A stretch of 64,000 nucleotides of DNA from Nitrospirales bacterium (GTDB taxonomy: Bacteria > Nitrospirota > Nitrospiria > Nitrospirales > UBA8639), in assembly GCA_029261295.1 (NCBI GenBank), contig JAJDBP010000012.1, positions 62,001-126,000 of the forward strand. Direction: 5' to 3'. Under the pieces are notes generated by a model. It had not been told where the DNA came from and did no database searches. It saw nothing but the letters and a program-made list of their open reading frames with translations. Position 1 is the first letter of the stretch. Every line of letters begins with the position of its first letter. Both the position numbers and the translations under genes were made by a program. This document shows, piece after piece, positions 45,201 to 53,953 of the stretch.

Positions 45201-46657
45201 ATACGTGCGTTAGGCCTGAAGAAGAAGTCCTAACACCTGAACCAGCTGCCCTTTTTGTCGTTCAGGGTTGGATGCCCCATATCGGTCCGGTTACGGCGCA
45301 AGAACTTGCTAGTCGACTGGGAATGGCTCAGCCTATGATTCATAGGGCCTTGCTCCGGTTGGAAGGTCAGGGGCAAGTGCTACGTGGCCACTTCCGTCCG
45401 GTTTCTTCTCTCGCTCCATTTCCTTCTCCCTCTTTCTGTCAGGTAGAGGGGCGGGGTGAAGGTAACGTCGATCAACTACAAGAGGAAGAATGGTGTGACC
45501 GCAGTCTCCTTGCTCGTATTCATCGCCGAACGGTAACCGCCCTTCGTCGAGAAATCAAACCGGTAGCAGCATCGGATTTCATGCGTTTTCTCTTTCGATG
45601 GCAGCATTGTGCCTCAGGGTGTCAACTGCATGGTGAAGCCGGTCTTCGTGAAGTCATTTCCCAGCTAGCGGGGTATGAAGCTCCGGCTTCGGCGTGGGAA
45701 GGGTCTTTACTGAAAAGCCGGGTGGCTCATTACAAACAAGAATGGCTAGATAACCTTTGTCTACGAGGAGAAGTGGCATGGGGACGGTTGATGCCACCCG
45801 ATATGAAGCCGAATTTACATCCGGTTGTAGAAGGCAATGTGTTTCGTCGCATCACCCCGACTAGCCTGGCACCTATCAGTTTTGTTTCCCGCGATGATAT
45901 GGCTTGGATATTAGAGATGGCTCGACCAGAGAAATCATCTGGGCCACTTGGAGTACGGTTAAGCTTGAGTGGTGTGGCACAAGCCATCTATGAATATTTG
46001 GAGAATCGAGGTGCGTGTTTCTTTTCCGATCTCACGAGTCGGACTGGGCATCTAGCAGCTGAGGTAGAGCAAGCCTTGTGGGAATTAGTCACGGCAGGTT
46101 TAGTCACGGCTGATGGTTTTGATCCGTTACGGGCTTTGTTGGATCCTCGGCGCCGTCGGGCTGATGGGAAAGATCGTGCGCGGCGTCCGCGCCATAGTGT
46201 CGGCCGGTGGGCAACTTTTGAGTCGTATGGCGATGATCCAGAGAACAAGGAAACTTCTCGAATCCATCTTCATGAACAATGGGCTAAACAATTGGCTCGG
46301 CGCTATGGGGTGGTGTTCCGTGATCTATTGAAGCGTGAAGTGCTTCCTCTGACTTGGCGTGAGTTGCTTATCCAATATCGAAAGATGGAATGGCGTGGAG
46401 AGATGCGGGGAGGTCGATTCGTCGATGGTTTTACTGGCGAGCAATTTGCGCTTCCTGAAGCCATCGAAGCTTTACGAGCGGTTCGCCGGGATCCTCAATC
46501 TGGCGCACAAGACCTTCGTCTTTCTCCTGCTGACCCCCTCAATCTTTTAGGTATTATTCTTCCCGGTGATCGGATTTCGTCTCACACATCCCAACCCATT
46601 CTCTTTCGAGATGGTATTCCTGTCACAGATTCTCTGCACATCATGAGTTTAGCATAA
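42245..46657 (+). CDS. lhr: Lhr-family superfamily 2 DNA/RNA helicase
   Basis: 1470 residues (the start may be ATG 42260). Walker A APTGSGKT is at 47-54, the DEAH-type box VDEIHAL at about 174, and motif III LSATQRP. The second RecA domain has LVFVNTRRLAERIAHHL and VGRAGHW. It is followed by the winged-helix and Lhr-core extension and a ~700-residue C-terminal extension (containing FPSPSFCQVEGRGEG at ~1058-1073, which looks like an in-frame inserted repeat). Long Lhr proteins unwind DNA:RNA hybrids and take part in DNA repair. Complete and of typical length. Confidence 0.93.
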   Translation: MRHPFMPLQSFHPVIQEWFSTTLGEPTDVQRASWPAIQSGKHALISAPTGSGKTLSAFLTCIDQLLHQAIQGELLDGIQVVYVSPLRALSHDIHKNLQQPLDEISQRALSAGLLSPNIRVEVRTGDTPPAQRQRMLKHPPHILVTTPETLFLMVTAKRSRELLTGVHTVIVDEIHALAPNKRGSHLALSLERLDAVTNKRLVRIGLSATQRPLEQVAQFLVGENSHRKKEQQGTLFESSDCHIVDIGHRRTLDLQVEIPKDELGAIATNAIWSEVYDRIAAIAEQHRSTLVFVNTRRLAERIAHHLSERLGEDQVASHHGSLSRKLRLVAEERLKAGKIKVMVATASLELGIDIGFIDVVCQIGSPRAIATCLQRVGRAGHWIGAIPKGRVFCTTRDELMECAAVVRAIRQGQLETIEIPTAPIDILIQHLIAEVATQEWGIRALFDLCRSAHPYRNVSWEEFESLVELIAEGFVPGQRRLYAYLSYDRREGRLRPRRGGRLAALTSGGAIPETATYSVVAEPDGIVVGTVDEDFAIESLAGDIMLLGTTSWRIRAIETGKVRVEDAQGQPPNIPFWRGEAPSRSRELSQAVAKVREAIQQLIRNGATVGDVSARQWFLEECGLNAAGADQLLAYVAGGIQILGEVPTQDCIIAERFFDEAGGMQLVVHAPFGGRLNRAWGLALRKRFCLNFDFELQAAATDDGLVLSLGQQHSFPLDTIFQFLQPQTVRAVLIQATLATPLFMTRWRWNISRSLALLRFQSGKRVPVHLQRMRAEDLLAAAFPMAAACGDNHVGDISIPEHPLVQETLRDCLTEAMDVEGLRQVLEQINLQSIQVRAVESSVPSPFANEILNANPYAFLDDAPLEERRARAVNLRRSLPASIDGEIGTLDVIAIETVCEEAWPTVRDEDEAFDVLQVMGWVPKKDGISWSEELDALVAKGRALVLGIKLDEPLSSNTFEGWVTQEHLPKIQVLFPQPKVQAGVPDTCVRPEEEVLTPEPAALFVVQGWMPHIGPVTAQELASRLGMAQPMIHRALLRLEGQGQVLRGHFRPVSSLAPFPSPSFCQVEGRGEGNVDQLQEEEWCDRSLLARIHRRTVTALRREIKPVAASDFMRFLFRWQHCASGCQLHGEAGLREVISQLAGYEAPASAWEGSLLKSRVAHYKQEWLDNLCLRGEVAWGRLMPPDMKPNLHPVVEGNVFRRITPTSLAPISFVSRDDMAWILEMARPEKSSGPLGVRLSLSGVAQAIYEYLENRGACFFSDLTSRTGHLAAEVEQALWELVTAGLVTADGFDPLRALLDPRRRRADGKDRARRPRHSVGRWATFESYGDDPENKETSRIHLHEQWAKQLARRYGVVFRDLLKREVLPLTWRELLIQYRKMEWRGEMRGGRFVDGFTGEQFALPEAIEALRAVRRDPQSGAQDLRLSPADPLNLLGIILPGDRISSHTSQPILFRDGIPVTDSLHIMSLA
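45422..45462 (+). repeat. REP-like element inside the Lhr coding sequence
   Basis: The segment CCTTCTCCCTCTTTCTG...AGAGGGGCGGGGTGAAGG has the C-rich / G-rich palindromic architecture of dispersed intergenic elements (compare 42120 and 47130), yet it is translated in frame as PSPSFCQVEGRGEG. The element's length leaves the reading frame open. Neighbouring protein sequence looks like normal Lhr. Confidence 0.55.
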
Positions 46658-46803
46658 TCCCTGATGAGGAGAGGGGCGAAACCTAGGAATGTTCTGTCGT
46701 CCTTCGCTTATTAATAAATAGGCATTTTTCTTTCATCAATGAAGGGCTATTTAATGCCTTGAGATTTCTTGACCCGGAAACAGGGCTTGGCTAAGATCTC
46801 ATT

Positions 46804-47076
46804 ATGGCAATGCCACCGTTTCCCGGACGACCTCGTCCAACCCATGGAATGCGCCCCGAGCGCCAGCCTGTGCCTCAAGAAGATCAAAAACAATTTGAAT
46901 CACTTAGAGCGTCTTTGCTTTTTTGTCCCACCTGCCAGACTGCAACGCCAGCTCGTGAGCGGCTTCTTTTGGTACTGCCAACGGGAAATCTTTACGAATA
47001 TGTGTGTGCCCAATGTGGGACTTCCACCGGGTCTAAGACGGACCAAGCACAAGGTGGCGGGCTGGTAGCGCCGTAG
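46804..47076 (+). CDS. Small zinc-ribbon protein
   Basis: 90 residues. A C-x2-C ... C-x2-C zinc ribbon is clear: CPTCQTATPARERLLLVLPT and YEYVCAQCG. The rest is Pro/Arg/Gln-rich and probably disordered. Such single-ribbon proteins bind nucleic acid or other proteins. The precise role is unknown. An overlapping frame from 46769 is rejected as noise. Confidence 0.7.
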   Translation: MAMPPFPGRPRPTHGMRPERQPVPQEDQKQFESLRASLLFCPTCQTATPARERLLLVLPTGNLYEYVCAQCGTSTGSKTDQAQGGGLVAP

Positions 47077-47129
47077 GACGAATGAATTTCATACCATACA
47101 TGTTGTATCTCGCACATATGCCTTTACTC

Positions 47130-47172
47130 TTACCCCAACCCTCTCCCTGGAAGGGCGAGGGAGTTTCTGACA
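47130..47172. repeat. REP-like element
   Basis: ACCCCAACCCTCTCCCTGG followed by AAGGGCGAGGGAG is an imperfect palindrome (CCCTCTCCC / GGGCGAGGG) of the class that recurs in many bacterial genomes. It lies between the convergent zinc-ribbon and MutS-like genes, where it could also act as a terminator. Confidence 0.6.
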
Positions 47173-47278
47173 TCTTCTTTTGAACAACGAAATGCTCTAG
47201 AAACGAGAGCCACTAGGATAAGGTTTCTCCCTCCCTCGTATCCGCGTACCTTTCGTCTTACTTTAAACTCTGCCCGTT

Positions 47279-49132
47279 TCACAGCTCTTCAGGAACAGGG
47301 AGGCCTTCTTGAGCCATAATGCGGAGAGCATTGGTAGTGGGACATGGCCCTGGCCGAAGTTGGTAATCAAAATGTAGAGTGCCGTCAACTACGGATTCCT
47401 GGAAATGTGCATTCCGAATGTGTCCGTTAGTTTCTGCTAGTTGAGTCAGTTCTAAATCATGTGTAGATATCAAGCCCATTCCTCGGCTTTGTTGAAGGAC
47501 TTGGACAAACGCTTCACTGCCTGCAAGCCGTTCACGATTATTAGTCCCTCGATAGATTTCATCAATTAAAAACAGCACTGGGTAGGAAGTGATGGCGTTC
47601 ACCGCATCTAAAATAACCTTAAGACGTTTGACTTCGGCATAAAAATAGGAAAGCCCTTCGTCCAATGCATCCGTGACACGAATGCAACAATACAGGTGCA
47701 GCCATGACCAAGAAAATGCCGTAGCACAAACGGGTCCGCCGGCTTGAGCCAAGCAGATGTTAATGCCAATGGTTCGAAGAAAGGTACTCTTTCCAGACAT
47801 GTTAGAACCGGTGACTAAGACCATTTGGCCTTCTCCTCGGAGGTCGATATCATTGCGAATGCGCTGAGAAGGTTTAATGAGGGGATGTCCGAGCCCCTTT
47901 GCCATAAAACCGGGTTGGTGTTCGGGGGCATTTGGTCTTTCTAATTGAGGCCAATGATAGTCTGGATGGACATAAGCAAATCGTGCTAAGGCACTGGCGG
48001 CATCGAGGCGTCCAATGGTTTCTAGCCATTGGGGAAGTGTGTCATGCAAGGTTGTTGTGAGATGGTGCAATTTTCCTACATAGAATAAATCCCAAGGGAT
48101 CAAGGCATTCAAAGACAAGTGTATGAGTGGGTGGGCTTTTACACTGAGGCCTTGGCAAATGCGACTGAGTTGTTTGAGGCATACTGTGGGTCGAATATGG
48201 TGCGTCAGTACTGGTTCGCATTGTTCACGAATTGTTGGTTGATTGGAAAATGATGATCGTTCCAATGTGATGATAACGGTGACAAGTTTTTCGAGTTCAA
48301 CATGTAGGGCGAGGACTCGGCCGAATAGAGGAGCTATGGAGCCAGATAGTGTGAAGTAGAGCCCCACATATATCATCAACGAGAACACCCAATAATTTGA
48401 AAATCCCGTGAAAAGGGACCATAGCCCCAAGGTTATGGTGAGACCACAGAGTATAGAGGCGACAAGGATTAGCCAGGAAAGATTTGGAATAGTAATGGGT
48501 ACTTGTAAGAGCGAAAGAATCCGGGTGCCGTCGAGTGGATTGGGGCTAATTAGTCGGGTGGATAACAGACAACGATCCCGGAGCCTTGAGAGAGGTGTGA
48601 GTTCTTTGATGAATGCCTGTCGAGTCTCCCACGGTGGTCCGTCCGGTTGTGGATCATTCACTTGAAAAACCCAGTGCTGAAGTTGAGCGTGACCATTTGA
48701 AGAAAATGTCGTATCAAGTAAGGCTAAGAGTGAATGGGGGCCGGTGAGATCCAGGTCCAAGGCATAAGGATGATTTGGCGGAGAAAAATGGGTCTGGGCT
48801 TGAATATTTAGCCAATCCAGTTGCAGCCGTGCCAGCAGATCTTTTTTAATGGTCAGCCACAGGGCTAGGCGGCGCAATTGAGATTTGAGTCGTTGATGAA
48901 ACCATGTGGTGCTTAAAAAAATAACAAGAAAAAGGAGGAGAACGATATTGCCAGCGTGAAACCAGGCATGCTGATATAAGCCCACACAAATAGCCGCTCC
49001 TATGAGGAAGATAACCAGTCGCCACTGACTAAACCGATGACTCGTGGCGTTTCCCTGGGCCATGAGACGCTCTCCACGACTGAGTAAGCGGGTGAGTGCT
49101 TTTCGGCGTTTTTCGGTATTAGAAGATGTCAT
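47279..49132 (-). CDS. Membrane-anchored MutS-like ATPase
   Basis: 617 residues. Two hydrophobic segments lie near the N-terminus (WRLVIFLIGAAICVGLY and IVLLLFLVIFLST) and others around residues 220-270. The helical clamp-like middle is followed by a MutS-type ATPase: VTGSNMSGKST (Walker A), then VLFLIDEIYRGTNNRERL (Walker B) and LISTHDLELTQL. The mismatch-recognition domain I is absent. This class of membrane MutS homologues is known only by sequence. Mismatch repair is unlikely; binding of DNA or membrane remodelling is unproven. Confidence 0.85.
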   Translation of the reverse strand: MTSSNTEKRRKALTRLLSRGERLMAQGNATSHRFSQWRLVIFLIGAAICVGLYQHAWFHAGNIVLLLFLVIFLSTTWFHQRLKSQLRRLALWLTIKKDLLARLQLDWLNIQAQTHFSPPNHPYALDLDLTGPHSLLALLDTTFSSNGHAQLQHWVFQVNDPQPDGPPWETRQAFIKELTPLSRLRDRCLLSTRLISPNPLDGTRILSLLQVPITIPNLSWLILVASILCGLTITLGLWSLFTGFSNYWVFSLMIYVGLYFTLSGSIAPLFGRVLALHVELEKLVTVIITLERSSFSNQPTIREQCEPVLTHHIRPTVCLKQLSRICQGLSVKAHPLIHLSLNALIPWDLFYVGKLHHLTTTLHDTLPQWLETIGRLDAASALARFAYVHPDYHWPQLERPNAPEHQPGFMAKGLGHPLIKPSQRIRNDIDLRGEGQMVLVTGSNMSGKSTFLRTIGINICLAQAGGPVCATAFSWSWLHLYCCIRVTDALDEGLSYFYAEVKRLKVILDAVNAITSYPVLFLIDEIYRGTNNRERLAGSEAFVQVLQQSRGMGLISTHDLELTQLAETNGHIRNAHFQESVVDGTLHFDYQLRPGPCPTTNALRIMAQEGLPVPEEL

Positions 49133-49375
49133 ACAGCTTACGACCTTAGCCCCTCTTTATACTTCCGTCAATTATGGAAATGTTGAAAAAAGCTACCAGT
49201 GGCATTCTCGCTCTTCTGCCGTACTCACCTACTGGAAGTACGCTCCGCGCGTCAAAAGAGCTGCAGCCTTACTGGATGGACTTTTTTGAACATTTCCGAG
49301 GACAATCCATGAGGATTTTCATCTTGGGTGTCAGCGTTTTTCGTTTGAGCAGTCTTCAATAGACCGTTTATTACC

Positions 49376-50233
49376 ATGGACATGCTTCCTTCTATGTTAG
49401 AGGTCAGGATTCCTGCTTGTGTGGAGGGCGCCGAGCTCTCGGGTCTCCTGGCCTGCCAAGAATTTTTGGGGCTGTGGGAGCAAGGTGGAGCACTGACGAT
49501 ATATTGGCAGGGGAGCGAGGCTGTCATGCGGCAAAGCCTTCGTGAGGCTTTGGCTCAACTCAATGGCACGATTCCGAATGCAGCCATTCATGTTCAACTC
49601 GTCGAGCATCAAGATTGGAATGCTCAATGGGCTGCGTCGGTCAAGCCGATTCGTATTGGTGGCCGTATTGGTATTCGTCCAAGTTGGGCCACTATGGATA
49701 TGCCAGAGGATGGGATTGAAATTATTCTGGATCCCCGACAGGCATTTGGTACGGGGCATCATGCCACGACCCATCTGCTTCTTGAGTGGTTGGAAGAAAT
49801 GCCTGAGTTGAAAAAATCAAAAATTTTAGATGTTGGGACGGGGAGTGCTATTCTCAGTATGGTGGCATTGCGATTAGGGGCATTCTCTGCCTTAGGGATT
49901 GATCTTGATCCTATCGCGATTGAGTGTGCAATAGATTATGCCGTGATGAATGGGTTTTCCAAAGAACTAGATTTGCGGTGTTGCCAAATGGGCGATCTGG
50001 TTTCTCAGCCCTTTGATATTATTGTGGCGAATATTGATCGAAAGGCTCTTCTTGAAATCTCCTCTGACTTTCTAAGATTACGTTCCATTGATTCAAAGCT
50101 ATTCTTATCAGGACTTTTAGAAGAGGATGAGTGTGATGTGGTGGAGGAGTTCACCAGGCATGGTTGGGTGCGACAAGCTATTCGTGTTCGGGAAGGATGG
50201 ATTGCTCTTCAATTTGATGCAGTGTCTTCTTGA
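49376..50233 (+). CDS. prmA: Ribosomal protein L11 methyltransferase (PrmA-like)
   Basis: 285 residues. An N-terminal substrate-recognition domain (~100 residues) precedes a SAM-binding Rossmann domain with DPRQAFGTGHHATT (PrmA signature), LDVGTGSAILSM (motif I), GIDLDPIAIE (motif II) and IIVANIDRKAL (motif IV, ANI like ANIL in PrmA). PrmA trimethylates ribosomal protein L11. Its last codons overlap the next, opposite-strand gene by 25 bases. Confidence 0.9.
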   Translation: MDMLPSMLEVRIPACVEGAELSGLLACQEFLGLWEQGGALTIYWQGSEAVMRQSLREALAQLNGTIPNAAIHVQLVEHQDWNAQWAASVKPIRIGGRIGIRPSWATMDMPEDGIEIILDPRQAFGTGHHATTHLLLEWLEEMPELKKSKILDVGTGSAILSMVALRLGAFSALGIDLDPIAIECAIDYAVMNGFSKELDLRCCQMGDLVSQPFDIIVANIDRKALLEISSDFLRLRSIDSKLFLSGLLEEDECDVVEEFTRHGWVRQAIRVREGWIALQFDAVSS

Positions 50234-50604
50234 TCGCCGTCTTCGGGAAGGGATTCGAGAAATTGAATGAGAGCTTTGTAGGTCTGTTGACGCACTTCGG
50301 ATTTTGAGCCACTCCCTCCTTCAATATTTTTTTGCAGCCACACCGTCTCGGAAATTTGCGTGCTGGCCGAATTGCATAAGGTCCAAATTTGATGAAGGAA
50401 TTCAATTGGCAATCCAACCTGGACACCCTCTGACTCAATGCGGTCGTCTAAAATAGCGAGTAAATCGGAAATGGCTTGATCAGAGCGATAAGGCTGGGTA
50501 GCAAATCCAAACGTGGCATGAGAGCTTTCTTCTTGTTTGGCTTGTTCAACAAGGTCGTGCATATATTCCTTGAGAAGGCCAATGATTCGTCCAGAGAGAC
50601 GCAT
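50209..50604 (-). CDS. Hypothetical protein
   Basis: 131 residues, mostly helical: MRLSGRIIGLLKEYMHDLVE, AISDLLAILDDRIE, FLHQIWTLCNSA, then a disordered acidic C-terminus (LPEDGDQEDTASN). No family is recognised. It converges with prmA, overlapping by 25 bases. It is followed, on the same strand, by the small gene at 50701. Confidence 0.55.
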   Translation of the reverse strand: MRLSGRIIGLLKEYMHDLVEQAKQEESSHATFGFATQPYRSDQAISDLLAILDDRIESEGVQVGLPIEFLHQIWTLCNSASTQISETVWLQKNIEGGSGSKSEVRQQTYKALIQFLESLPEDGDQEDTASN

Positions 50605-50700
50605 TGATCAGAGTAGCTGGAACGATGTGGTGTTGTGAAGAGAGAGGGGTGGGGTGTGAATAGATTGAATTAGTAGGGTGCGAAATCTTTTCCAGAATAA

Positions 50701-50868
50701 TTATTCATCAAAAAGAGTGGCAACATCCATGGCAAAGACTCCAGGAGGAAGTCCTGGCTGCCAATCTCCATATTTTTGGTCCGGCCTATGAGAATATTGG
50801 TTGTGTTGGCGTTTGATTATCCAATCTTCTCCTTCTGCCCATAATTGACGAATTTCTTCCTGTTCCAT
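50701..50868 (-). CDS. Small conserved-looking protein, 55 residues
   Basis: Minus-strand ATG (50868-50866) with AAGGAG about eight bases upstream, and 55 codons ending at TAA 50703-50701. The sequence starts MEQEEIRQLWAEGEDW and ends GDWQPGLPPGVFAMD, with a charged, tryptophan-rich composition typical of a real small protein. No known family. Close in position and orientation to the gene at 50209, which might be in the same operon. Confidence 0.65.
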   Translation of the reverse strand: MEQEEIRQLWAEGEDWIIKRQHNQYSHRPDQKYGDWQPGLPPGVFAMDVATLFDE

Positions 50869-51252
50869 CTATGCTGCTCCTTTATATATGACTGATCGAA
50901 ATCGCGTTCTAACTTTATAATAGGGAGACGTAATTTTTGTTGCCGTAAAGTTGAAAATACTCACCCTCAGGAAATACTTCTATTTATCTATTATTTCGTC
51001 AAAATGGTGGGTAAACTGAAGAAATAGACACATTAATACGTGAAAGCGTTAACTTTTCGGGTATCAATGGAATCAAATTGATTCCAGGAAGTAGATGAAT
51101 TGCGGAAAAGAACTGGTATAATTAAACAATATTGGCAAGAAATTGTGAATATGCTATAGAAAAATGAGTATGCTATTGGTGCCCTCAGAATTTTAGGAAA
51201 TCTTCCGAAAAGGTTTACATTACCAACCGTTAGTCATTGTAAAGGGAGAGTC
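50869..51252. other. AT-rich intergenic region, probable promoter of the TPR protein
   Basis: 384 bases between divergent genes, quite AT-rich at 50,950-51,200. Promoters for both flanking genes should be here. No clear boxes or RNA gene are seen. AAAGGGAG precedes ATG 51253. Confidence 0.4.
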
Positions 51253-51894
51253 ATGGCACGAGGGAGAAGTCTTGCCTCGATAGGGGTACTGTGTTGTTTG
51301 TTCGTTGGAGCCAACGTGTGGGCTGGGGAATCGGTGCAATCACTAACCAACCAAGCGATGGAAGAATGCCAAAAGGGACGCCGTGCGAAAGATGCGGATA
51401 GCCGCAGTGTACATTTTGACCGAGGACGGGAATTAGCTGAAAAAGCCGTGGCCTTAGATAGTCAATCTGCTGATGCGCATTTTGCGTTATTCTGTAGTAT
51501 TGGAGAACGGATGCGTGCCAATGGGGAAGTGATGTTTTCCGTATTCGAATATGGCCGAATGATGGAGGCGTTGGATCAAACGCTGACTCTCAACCCTAAA
51601 CATCTTGATGCGTTATCTTCGAAAGGGACGATACTTATTGAGATTCCTGAATTTCTCGGAGGAGATGATGAGAAGGGCGAAGTGATGTTGAGGCAAGTCA
51701 TTAAAGATGAACCTGAATCGATCAATGCCCGTATGGTAGTGGCTCGTCAATGCGCAGAACGTGGGGACCATCAAGAAGCCTATGAACTGTCCAAGCAAGC
51801 GCTAGAACTCGCTAAACAACAACAACGGGATGATCTTCTTCCCGAGGCCGAAGAAACCTTTTCCGAGATTCAAACCCAACTCATGGCGCGTTAA
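51253..51894 (+). CDS. Periplasmic TPR-like protein
   Basis: 213 residues. Signal peptide about 5-23 (RSLASIGVLCCLFVGANVWA). The mature part shows TPR-like helix pairs (DSQSADAHFALFCSIGERM, LNPKHLDALSSKGTILI, INARMVVARQCAERGDHQEAYEL). It probably forms a small scaffold in the periplasm. No enzyme domain is seen. Confidence 0.7.
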   Translation: MARGRSLASIGVLCCLFVGANVWAGESVQSLTNQAMEECQKGRRAKDADSRSVHFDRGRELAEKAVALDSQSADAHFALFCSIGERMRANGEVMFSVFEYGRMMEALDQTLTLNPKHLDALSSKGTILIEIPEFLGGDDEKGEVMLRQVIKDEPESINARMVVARQCAERGDHQEAYELSKQALELAKQQQRDDLLPEAEETFSEIQTQLMAR

Positions 51895-51969
51895 ATTATC
51901 CCTCCGCTTTGTACATCTGGTCTGGTGTTCCTGGATTATCTGATTTCCATGCACTGTTCTTAGACCCTT

Positions 51970-52545
51970 ATGTCTCAAGCCAGTTTGCCCCTTTCTGATT
52001 ATCTTGCTCCAGGTCTCTCTATTCTTTTTGTCGGAATTAATCCAGGACTCCGTTCATCGGAAATTGGCCATCATTTTGCCGGGCCATCCAATCGATTTTG
52101 GAAATTGTTGTTTGAAGCAGGACTTGTTCCTTATCGAATGACCTGTCAAGATGATTCCCGGTTATTAGCCTATGGATTTGGGTTTACCAATCTTATTGCC
52201 AAACCCACAGCGGGTATTCAAGATTTAGTGATTCAGGATTTCCTTCAAGGACGTGATGTGTTACTTGAAAAAGTCAAGAAATATCAACCAATGATTGTTG
52301 CGATATTGGGAATCAGTGTGGCTCGAATCATTTTCTCCCCGAAGCCTGTACCCGATTCTCGGAAACGATTGGCTAACATTTCTATTCAAACTGGCCTACA
52401 AACGACGCTCTTTGCTGGAGTTCGTGTGTTTGTGCTGCCGAACCCCAGTGGGCGAAATGCCCATTATTCTTATCAGGTCATGAAAGATTTGTTTTGTGAG
52501 TTAAAAGACGTGTCTGCTCAGATGCAGAACTCAAGAATACAATAA
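51970..52545 (+). CDS. mug: Mismatch-specific uracil/thymine DNA glycosylase
   Basis: 191 residues. UDG-superfamily motif 1 GINPG (22-26) is followed by the family motif HFAGPSNRFWKLL; motif 2 is NPSGRNAHYSY near the C-terminus. This is the TDG/Mug subfamily, which removes uracil or thymine from G:U and G:T pairs. Complete. Confidence 0.92.
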   Translation: MSQASLPLSDYLAPGLSILFVGINPGLRSSEIGHHFAGPSNRFWKLLFEAGLVPYRMTCQDDSRLLAYGFGFTNLIAKPTAGIQDLVIQDFLQGRDVLLEKVKKYQPMIVAILGISVARIIFSPKPVPDSRKRLANISIQTGLQTTLFAGVRVFVLPNPSGRNAHYSYQVMKDLFCELKDVSAQMQNSRIQ

Positions 52546-52624
52546 TCTGCCTGAGTCGCGGTTGAGCGATCGGGTACATTTGTCGTAGTGATGTGTCCTT
52601 CTAAATGATTTTTTCGCGAAAACT

Positions 52625-53641
52625 ATGCTGCAAATTTTAACGATAGCCATGATCTTCGTTCTCACTCCGTATTTAGGAGAATGTGTTGCCCTTGCTGATG
52701 AAGCGTCATTCACTCAGGGTGCTCAGAAAATTGAAAAAGCGAAGCGGGCCACTGTCGGTATTCTCCAAGCCGATTCTTTTCAAGTTGATGATCTTGGGTA
52801 TGGGGTGCCTATAAAAATTCGGGGTTCAGGCATCCATGTAGGAAATGGATTTATTCTGACGGCCAAACATGCGGTAGAGCGTTCCAAGGGAGGAAAAATT
52901 GTCGTCCCAGAGGTTATTCAAGTGTTGACGGATGATCTTCGAGAGTTGTCAGGTATTCGACAGGGAGCAAATGCCTACATGGATGTAGCGGTGTATAAAC
53001 TACAAGGAGATGAAAATTCCTGGCCATCTACGAGTGTGCGGTTTTCAGAAGCGAATGTGACATATGGGGATCACGTTTTTACCGTGGGCTATCCTTTGGG
53101 CAGAGGCCCTGCTTTGTCGTTTGGAAGAGTGGGGAATCCCAATACATTTTTGGGGACGGTTCAAAGTCGGTTAGTCCAAGTCGATCTTTCTGCCTGTCGA
53201 GGAAATTCAGGTGGAGGGCTACTCAATGATGAAGGTCAATTGGTTGGCCTCGTTCATGCGATCATACAAACGGAAACTTCCCCGGCGGAACGAGGGTGTA
53301 GCCGGTTTGGGTTTGCTCTCCCCGGAACGCTAGTGCAGCGTGTCGTTGAGGCGGTGATAGCTGGAAGAACTCCAGGGTTTTCTGTACTCGGCATTCATCT
53401 CGAAACCCTGAAAGAGGGCAACCGATGGGTCTTAGGGGTGGCAAAAGCGATGGGCCCATCCCGCCATGCAGGATTTCGAAAAGGTGATGTGCTTGTGGCC
53501 ATTGATGAGTTAGCAATTACGACCCCGGCTCAATTAAAAAATTATCTCATAGAACGGACAAAACCTGGGCAAACAGTTGTTCTGCAAGTTCGGCGTGAGG
53601 GTAAGCCGCGCACCATATCAGTGAAATTGGGGAAATCGTGA
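52625..53641 (+). CDS. Trypsin-like serine protease with PDZ domain (HtrA-like)
   Basis: 338 residues. Signal peptide about 1-24 (LTIAMIFVLTPYLG). Catalytic triad: His in GNGFILTAKHAVERS, Asp in AYMDVAVYKL, Ser in CRGNSGGGLLND. One PDZ domain lies at the C-terminus (GPSRHAGFRKGDVLVAIDE). A periplasmic protease in quality control of envelope proteins. Its N-terminal part differs from classical DegP, so a specific paralogue is likely. Confidence 0.9.
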   Translation: MLQILTIAMIFVLTPYLGECVALADEASFTQGAQKIEKAKRATVGILQADSFQVDDLGYGVPIKIRGSGIHVGNGFILTAKHAVERSKGGKIVVPEVIQVLTDDLRELSGIRQGANAYMDVAVYKLQGDENSWPSTSVRFSEANVTYGDHVFTVGYPLGRGPALSFGRVGNPNTFLGTVQSRLVQVDLSACRGNSGGGLLNDEGQLVGLVHAIIQTETSPAERGCSRFGFALPGTLVQRVVEAVIAGRTPGFSVLGIHLETLKEGNRWVLGVAKAMGPSRHAGFRKGDVLVAIDELAITTPAQLKNYLIERTKPGQTVVLQVRREGKPRTISVKLGKS

Positions 53642-53953
53642 CTCTGAATTCTCCTGCATCGTTCCCAATAAACACTTCTCATCTGAAAGGTTCAATTTTA
53701 AATGAGAAACAATTATCTATGAAATCTTGGTATAAGAGTTTGACCGTCTTGAGTTGTTGATTGTTCTTATACAACCCTTGCATCCTATCTTCTTCAAGTA
53801 AGGGAAAGCGTTCCTTGGTAGTCCATTTATGAGATTTAGCCGGTGACTTTCTGTAAAGGTAGTCTGCAGAGTTTGGCCGATCTGAATGGCTTTAGTGTTC
53901 TGGACTTACATCAGTTCTAATTCATTTCTATCCCGCCGCTTGTTTTTCTAGGC
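53642..53953. other. Intergenic region, nothing recognised
   Basis: 312 bases after the protease gene, without a clear terminator hairpin, RNA gene or ORF of note. Confidence 0.4.

Noticed and set aside
46769-47068. Plus-strand frame of 99 codons overlapping the zinc-ribbon gene
   Set aside because: It lies in a different frame of the same DNA; the 46804 frame has the clear Cys motifs.
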